Shown piece after piece: positions 7,855 to 11,355 of a DNA stretch of 11,355 nucleotides. This stretch comes from an uncultured Bacteroidota bacterium (GTDB taxonomy: Bacteria > Bacteroidota > Bacteroidia > Chitinophagales > Chitinophagaceae), in NCBI GenBank assembly GCA_946479055.1, contig CAMLEX010000091.1, forward strand, positions 1 through 11,355. The letters are read 5' to 3'. The number at the start of each line of letters is the position of its first letter. The first letter of the stretch is position 1. The position numbers and the translations under genes were made by a program. The notes beneath the pieces were generated by a model that worked only from the letters and a program-made list of their open reading frames with translations, ran no database searches and was not told the origin of the DNA.

Positions 7855-7886
7855 TTGCTAAAAAGTGATTTTTGACGCTATAATTG
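7855..7886 (+). promoter_or_regulatory. Candidate promoter of the VanZ-family gene
   Basis: TTG at 7855-7857 is followed after 21 bases by TATAATTG (7879-7886), one mismatch from TAnnTTTG. It lies in the 188-bp spacer behind the anti-sigma gene and would give a leader of about 90 bases before the TTG start at 7983. This is a weak call based on consensus alone. Confidence 0.3.
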
Positions 7887-7982
7887 GCGGCATTTTTACT
7901 TACAATAATTTATAAGCCTGGCTTTTTAAATAAGGAAATAAACAAGAAAAAATACAGCTATTATTGCAACAAATTTTTTTCT

Positions 7983-8366
7983 TTGAAAACTAAAAATCGC
8001 TTCTTTCTTCCGGCAATAGGTTGGTTTTTTATTTCTATTGTATTATTAACCCTCCCGGGATCTGCTTTTCCAAAAGAAAATCTATTAGATAAATTATGGT
8101 TTGACAAATGGATACATATTGCCATGTTTGGGATCATGACTGTGTTATTTTGCCTGGGGCTATCTAAACAAGAAATTTTTTTCAAAAAACTAAAGAAATA
8201 TTTTCTACTCGCCGGAATATTTTGCCTTCTCTATGGTATTGCGATGGAATTTGTTCAAAAATGTTGGATTCCGAACCGTTCTTTTGATTTGGCTGATATT
8301 ATTGCAGATGGAGCAGGATGCGCTGCAGGAGTTATGTATAGCTATAAAAGGTATATAAAAAAATAG
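7983..8366 (+). CDS. VanZ-family membrane protein
   Basis: The protein is a small inner-membrane protein with four predicted helices at about 8-26, 43-61, 73-91 and 103-121. The VanZ-like pattern is visible: DKWIHIAMFG after the first loop, then YGIAMEFVQ, IPNRSFDLADIIAD and a glycine-rich last helix. VanZ itself gives low-level teicoplanin resistance, but for most family members, including this one, the role is unknown. The frame is open from a TTG at 7884, yet the usual family N-terminus (KNRFFLPAIGWFF) fits a start at the TTG at 7983, giving 127 residues. No ATG exists in frame upstream of the first helix. The stop codon touches the hairpin described at 8366-8387. Confidence 0.8.
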   Translation: MKTKNRFFLPAIGWFFISIVLLTLPGSAFPKENLLDKLWFDKWIHIAMFGIMTVLFCLGLSKQEIFFKKLKKYFLLAGIFCLLYGIAMEFVQKCWIPNRSFDLADIIADGAGCAAGVMYSYKRYIKK

Positions 8367-8460
8367 ACCCCTGTAGAAACAGGGGTCGCAACCAAAACTA
8401 ACTGCTTATGAGAAAATTGTCTGCTTTTATATTTGCAATAACTTATTTTAAATCTATAAC
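8352..8460 (-). ncRNA. Candidate small RNA, about 105 nt, family not recognised
   Basis: On the minus strand a perfect -7 element, TAAATTTG (8469-8462), is followed about 75 bases later by an intrinsic terminator. Its 8-bp GC-rich stem (8387-8380 with 8373-8366, GACCCCTG against CAGGGGTC) has a 6-base loop and then TA and T7 (8365-8357). The U-tract exists only in the minus direction; on the plus strand GCAACC follows, so the hairpin is not a standard terminator for the VanZ gene. The predicted RNA is AU-rich, has two AAGCAG copies 19 bases apart, and contains no good reading frame. No -33 TTG is evident. An alternative is that the hairpin only protects the vanZ mRNA end. The U-tract is antisense to the last VanZ codons. 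Confidence 0.45.
8366..8387 (-). terminator. Intrinsic terminator, polarity minus
   Basis: GACCCCTG and CAGGGGTC form a perfect 8-bp stem with a 6-base loop. On the minus strand it is followed by TATTTTTTT. It ends the candidate small RNA and may also slow transcription leaving the VanZ-family gene. Confidence 0.7.
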
Positions 8461-8497
8461 GCAAATTTACTGCCATTCATGTAATGAGTGCTGTTAA

Positions 8498-8729
8498 TGA
8501 AAGTTTAAAAGCACTACCGTTGTGTTTTCACCCCAACCTCCATATAAGATTCTCAGACTGTGGAATTATTTCCTGATTATCAGCTACAATTAATAAAGGA
8601 AAACACTTAGATGATGGCAGTATTAAAAAAGAACTAATTTGTTAAAATGGCCTGCTATATCGTTTATGCATAAATCAGACCAAATACAATGATGAGACGT
8701 TAGAAGGAAAGTAAAACTTGCACCCGAAC
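8498..8729. other. Spacer with no recognised feature
   Basis: This is the middle of the 424-bp gap between the VanZ-family gene and the Gly-rich repeat gene. I looked for frames, perfect -7 elements and hairpins on both strands and found only short, stop-broken frames. It is AT-rich non-coding sequence as far as I can see. Confidence 0.6.
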
Positions 8730-8761
8730 CAAAAAATTTAAAAGAGTCTTCAAAGAAACTC
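8729..8761 (-). terminator. Probable weak terminator after the Gly-rich repeat gene
   Basis: On the minus strand GAGTTT (8761-8756) pairs with AGACTC (8749-8744) around a 6-base loop, with one G-U pair. The U-rich tract TTTTAAATTTTTT follows. It lies about 30 bases after the stop codon of the gene and has the right polarity. Confidence 0.45.
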
Positions 8762-8790
8762 CATTTTTACAAAAGACTGACATTGATCCA

Positions 8791-9435
8791 CTATCTAAAA
8801 AAACCTTTGATTAAGTCAGTAAGTCCACCGCCACCTCTTGCGTGCTGCTCCTGGTTTTGCTGCGCCCCTTGTGTTACCTGGTTGATAATATCCTGCAAAT
8901 TGAATTGCCCGGCATTGCCATTACCACCTTTCGTGAGCTGATTTAACAAATCCTGGAAATCAAATCCGCCAGGGCTTGATTCGGAGGTAGCCGCGTTGCC
9001 GCCTGTTAACGAACCAATCAGGTCATTAAAATCAAAGGCATCATTAGAGGGATCATTACTCGTCGTCCTATTTATCAACCCGTTTAAAACATTTGGAATA
9101 AGACTATTCGAAATATCGCTTGCTTTTGCCGGGCTCATATTAAACTTTCCAACCAGTTTACTTATGAGATGGCCCACCATCATAGAAACAACTGGATTTT
9201 TCAATAATCCACCGATGCCACTGCTTTGTTTATTTGATTGATTATTTCCTCCGCCCGTAAAAATAGAAATGAGATCCTGGAGACCTCCGCCAGCCAGCAT
9301 ATTTTGCATACCACCGGTTATCGTGTTGGTAGCTTCTGCTAATACAGCATTATTTTCCTCGTTGGGAACATCGGGGTTATCTATTACTGCTTCTTTGCCG
9401 AACTGTTTTACCAGTTCTGAAATTTGTTCAAGCAT
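8791..9435 (-). CDS. Gly/Asn/Gln-rich repeat protein of unknown function (possibly DUF937-like)
   Basis: This is a 214-residue protein without signal peptide or membrane helix. The N-terminal segment (1-60, MLEQISELVKQFGKEAV then NAVLAEATNTITGGMQNML) and a helix-rich middle (77-122, NPVVSMMVGHLISKLVGKF) resemble DUF937-type proteins; this is from pattern memory only. Short copies of a helix-plus-glycine unit recur: GLQDLISIFTGGGN (51-64), FDFNDLIGSLTGGN (134-147), FDFQDLLNQLTKGGN (158-172), FNLQDIINQVTQGAQ (178-192) and a final GLTDLIKGFFR. The gene follows prfA on the same strand after 69 bp with no hairpin terminator between them, so co-transcription is likely. A weak TATCTTAC is the only promoter-like sequence in the gap. 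The ATG at 9435 is the natural start. Confidence 0.85.
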   Translation of the reverse strand: MLEQISELVKQFGKEAVIDNPDVPNEENNAVLAEATNTITGGMQNMLAGGGLQDLISIFTGGGNNQSNKQSSGIGGLLKNPVVSMMVGHLISKLVGKFNMSPAKASDISNSLIPNVLNGLINRTTSNDPSNDAFDFNDLIGSLTGGNAATSESSPGGFDFQDLLNQLTKGGNGNAGQFNLQDIINQVTQGAQQNQEQHARGGGGLTDLIKGFFR

Positions 9436-9504
9436 CGTTTTAGTTTTAGCTAAGTAAGATACTTGATTTCTAAAATGAATGGATTGCGAAAAAAGAAAAA
9501 CTTA

Positions 9505-10569
9505 TTAATCCTGGCTGGTCATTTTTTCTGCATTTTCTGCAAACTGTAAAGCATCAATAAACTCCTGGATATTCCCGTTCAAAACATCATCCAGATTATA
9601 AACTGTAAGGCCAATGCGATGATCAGTGACACGGCCCTGGGGAAAATTATACGTTCTGATCTTAGCGCTGCGATCACCGGAACTAACAAGGCTTTTCCGA
9701 TGACGGGCAATTTCTTCTTCTTGTTTACGCACCTGTTCTTCATATAGTTTGGTACGTAGCATCTGCATCGCTTTTTCCCGGTTGCCCAATTGTGATCGCT
9801 CAGTCTGGCAAACGACTACCGTGCCCGTAGGTAAATGTGTTAATAATACTTTAGTTTCTACCTTATTTACGTTCTGGCCACCGGCGCCACCACTCCGGGC
9901 TGTTTCCATTTTTACATCAGCAGGGTTTAATTCAAAGTCCACCTCTTCTGCTTCCGGCATCACGGCTACCGTAGCAGCGGAAGTATGCACCCTGCCGCTT
10001 GTTTCCGTATCAGGGACCCGCTGAACGCGGTGCACACCGCTTTCAAATTTGAGGATGCCGTAAACATCATCACCGGTAACTTCCAGTTGCACTTCTTTAT
10101 AACCGCCCACCGTTCCCTCACTTTCGCTTAATATTGATGTTTTCAAGCCCCTTCTTTCACAATAACGGATGTACATCCGGAGAAGGTCACCGGCAAACAA
10201 GCTGGCTTCATCTCCACCAGTTCCTGCCCTGATTTCTAATATCGCATTCTTTTCATCCTGTGGATCTTTTGGTATCAATAACTGGCGGATATAAGCTTCT
10301 TTTTCTTCTTTTTTCTCTTCCAACCCGGGAGCTTCCATTTTTGCCAGTTCTCTTAATTCCTCATCATCACCATTCAAAGCTTCTTTATAAAAATCGATAT
10401 CATCCAATATTTTTTTATACTCATTGTAAGCAATAACAATCTTTTCAAGACTGCGGTACTCTTTACTGGTTTCAGCAAATTTCCTGTTATTACCAACGAT
10501 CTCAGGATTTGTCAACGCTACGCCTAACTGATCAAATCTTCCTTTTATCGCTTCTAGTTTATCTAACAT
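9505..10569 (-). CDS. prfA: Peptide chain release factor 1
   Basis: RF1 recognises UAA and UAG stop codons on the ribosome and triggers peptide release. The 354-residue length is normal. The recognition tripeptide is of the PxT type (Pro-Asp-Thr at 186-188, within [19 protein letters not shown]), which separates RF1 from RF2 (SPF). The catalytic GGQ loop is at 230-232 ([16 protein letters not shown]). A helical N-terminal domain (1-100) and the C-terminal [14 protein letters not shown] block complete the family pattern. The ATG at 10569 begins [13 protein letters not shown] perfect promoter lies about 70 bases upstream, so the transcript has a leader near 65 bases that contains a heptamer array. 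prmC (hemK) is not adjacent; the following gene is the Gly-rich repeat protein. Confidence 0.98.
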   Translation of the reverse strand: MLDKLEAIKGRFDQLGVALTNPEIVGNNRKFAETSKEYRSLEKIVIAYNEYKKILDDIDFYKEALNGDDEELRELAKMEAPGLEEKKEEKEAYIRQLLIPKDPQDEKNAILEIRAGTGGDEASLFAGDLLRMYIRYCERRGLKTSILSESEGTVGGYKEVQLEVTGDDVYGILKFESGVHRVQRVPDTETSGRVHTSAATVAVMPEAEEVDFELNPADVKMETARSGGAGGQNVNKVETKVLLTHLPTGTVVVCQTERSQLGNREKAMQMLRTKLYEEQVRKQEEEIARHRKSLVSSGDRSAKIRTYNFPQGRVTDHRIGLTVYNLDDVLNGNIQEFIDALQFAENAEKMTSQD

Positions 10570-10575
10570 ATATTA

Positions 10576-10603
10576 AAATACTAAGTATGAAATACGAAAT
10601 TTG
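10576..10603. repeat. Degenerate heptamer array in the prfA leader
   Basis: Four heptamers follow without gaps: AAATACT, AAGTATG, AAATACG and AAATTTG. They start 6 bases upstream of the prfA start codon and lie inside the predicted prfA leader. The unit differs from the GAGT array at 2421-2449, but the 7-base period is the same. Confidence 0.5.
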
Positions 10604-10638
10604 AGGATCTTTTTATCCCGCACCTCAATTCGGGTCGG

Positions 10639-10672
10639 CAAAGTTAAAGAAATACAAGTATGGCATTTCAAA
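10639..10672 (-). promoter_or_regulatory. prfA promoter
   Basis: On the minus strand TTTG (10672-10669) is followed after 22 bases by TAACTTTG (10646-10639), a perfect -7 element. The TTTG lies inside the first codons of the divergent amidohydrolase gene. Transcription should start near 10634. Confidence 0.65.
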
Positions 10673-11355
10673 AGTTCAGGGCGGATCAGCTGTTTGATGG
10701 GTATCGTTTGCTGGATGATCAATATGTTCTGATCACTTCTGAAAAGGGTATTGTGGAAGATATTGTAAATAAAGATGAAGCCGGGGATGATGTACAAGTA
10801 TTTAGCGGCATTCTCAGTCCGGGATTTATCAATTGCCATTGCCACCTGGAACTGAGCCATATGAAAGGAAGGATCCCGGAAAAAACTGGTTTGATAAAAT
10901 TTGTATCACATGTAATGAAGGACCGGCATTTTCCTGAAACTGAAATTTTACAGGCAATAGAAAAAGCTGAAGATGAAATGTTACAGAGTGGCATAGTGGC
11001 TGTTGGAGATATATGTAACAACGAATTGGCTTTGCCGCAAAAGGCAAAAGGCAGGATATGGTATCATAATTTTATTGAAGCAAGCGGTTTTTTACCCCAA
11101 CTGGCCGAACAACGGTTTAACCGGGTTCTTGAAATTTTTAATGCTTATACAAAATCTATTCCCGCCGCGACTAATTCCATTGTTCCTCATGCTCCGTATT
11201 CTGTTTCGGACGAGCTATGGGAAAAAATAATAAATTTTCCGGGCAACCAATTAATGACCATCCACAACCAGGAGACGGAAGATGAAAACAATTTGTTTTT
11301 AACCAAACAGGGCGAATTTTTAAAGTTTTATGAAGCCTTTAATATTACTTCTTCA
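10660..11355 (+). CDS. Amidohydrolase-superfamily enzyme (COG0402-like deaminase), 3' end outside the window
   Basis: The ATG at 10660 opens 232 codons that run off the right edge without a stop. Metal-binding features of the amidohydrolase barrel are visible: GFINCHCHLELSH (55-67, with His 60 and His 62), then VPHAPYSVS (175-183, His 177), then TIHNQETEDE (200-209, His 202 and Glu 205). The usual metal-binding Asp and the C-terminus lie beyond the window. The order and spacing fit the COG0402 group of adenosine/guanine/futalosine-type deaminases. The HCHLELSH block suggests aminodeoxyfutalosine deaminase of the menaquinone pathway as a candidate, but the substrate cannot be fixed from sequence. 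The gene is divergent from prfA with a 90-bp gap. No perfect promoter is seen; GAAATTTG near 10596-10603 is one mismatch from consensus. Confidence 0.85.
   Translation, partial: MAFQKFRADQLFDGYRLLDDQYVLITSEKGIVEDIVNKDEAGDDVQVFSGILSPGFINCHCHLELSHMKGRIPEKTGLIKFVSHVMKDRHFPETEILQAIEKAEDEMLQSGIVAVGDICNNELALPQKAKGRIWYHNFIEASGFLPQLAEQRFNRVLEIFNAYTKSIPAATNSIVPHAPYSVSDELWEKIINFPGNQLMTIHNQETEDENNLFLTKQGEFLKFYEAFNITSS

Noticed and set aside
7884..7982. 33-residue upstream extension of the VanZ-family protein
   Set aside because: It starts at a TTG overlapping the candidate promoter and adds a Lys/Tyr-rich stretch not expected in the family; the TTG at 7983 matches the usual N-terminus better.
8408..8497. 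Short plus-strand frame of 29 codons starting MRKLSAFIFAITYF
   Set aside because: It looks like the start of a signal peptide but ends in a Cys-rich stub at a stop, has no matching continuation in any frame, and is opposite the candidate small RNA. It could be a gene remnant, but nothing supports coding.
8528..8766. A seemingly long minus-strand frame in the spacer
   Set aside because: On recounting the A6 run near 8625-8630 the frame is closed by a stop, so there is no long open frame.

Overview
The window looks like an ordinary chromosomal segment of a Bacteroidota bacterium, most likely of the Chitinophagaceae type. The reasons are the TAnnTTTG -7 promoter elements, a TonB-receptor-like protein with an N-terminal carboxypeptidase-regulatory domain and a PF14905-type barrel, AT-rich spacers without clear Shine-Dalgarno sequences, and a sigma/RskA-like anti-sigma pair typical of the phylum. 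I see no mobile element, CRISPR array, tRNA or rRNA.

Layout. (1) Positions 1-2000, minus strand: the seryl-tRNA synthetase gene serS, then a strong one-sided terminator, then the start of an outer-membrane beta-barrel gene that leaves the window. (2) Positions 2000-3400, plus strand: a small conserved hypothetical gene divergent from serS, then an exported cyclophilin-type prolyl isomerase. A bidirectional terminator closes this block against the next. (3) Positions 3383-5842, minus strand: the large outer-membrane barrel receptor. (4) Positions 6030-8366, plus strand: gcvH (glycine cleavage H protein), an ECF sigma factor with its membrane anti-sigma factor 3 bp behind it, and a VanZ-family membrane protein. 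The last three genes all appear to start at TTG or GTG rather than ATG. (5) Positions 8350-8790: a spacer with a candidate small RNA on the minus strand, made of a perfect -7 element about 100 bp from a hairpin with a U7 tract. (6) Positions 8791-10569, minus strand: prfA (release factor 1), followed by a Gly/Asn/Gln-rich repeat protein. (7) Positions 10660 to the end, plus strand: the first 232 codons of an amidohydrolase, divergent from prfA.

The genes mix translation housekeeping (serS, prfA), one-carbon metabolism (gcvH) and envelope functions (two barrels, periplasmic isomerase, VanZ, anti-sigma). They do not form one pathway. I did not find an obviously new multi-gene system. The best leads are the candidate small RNA, the run of non-ATG starts, the serS terminator that overlaps the next gene's promoter, and two degenerate heptamer arrays in spacers.
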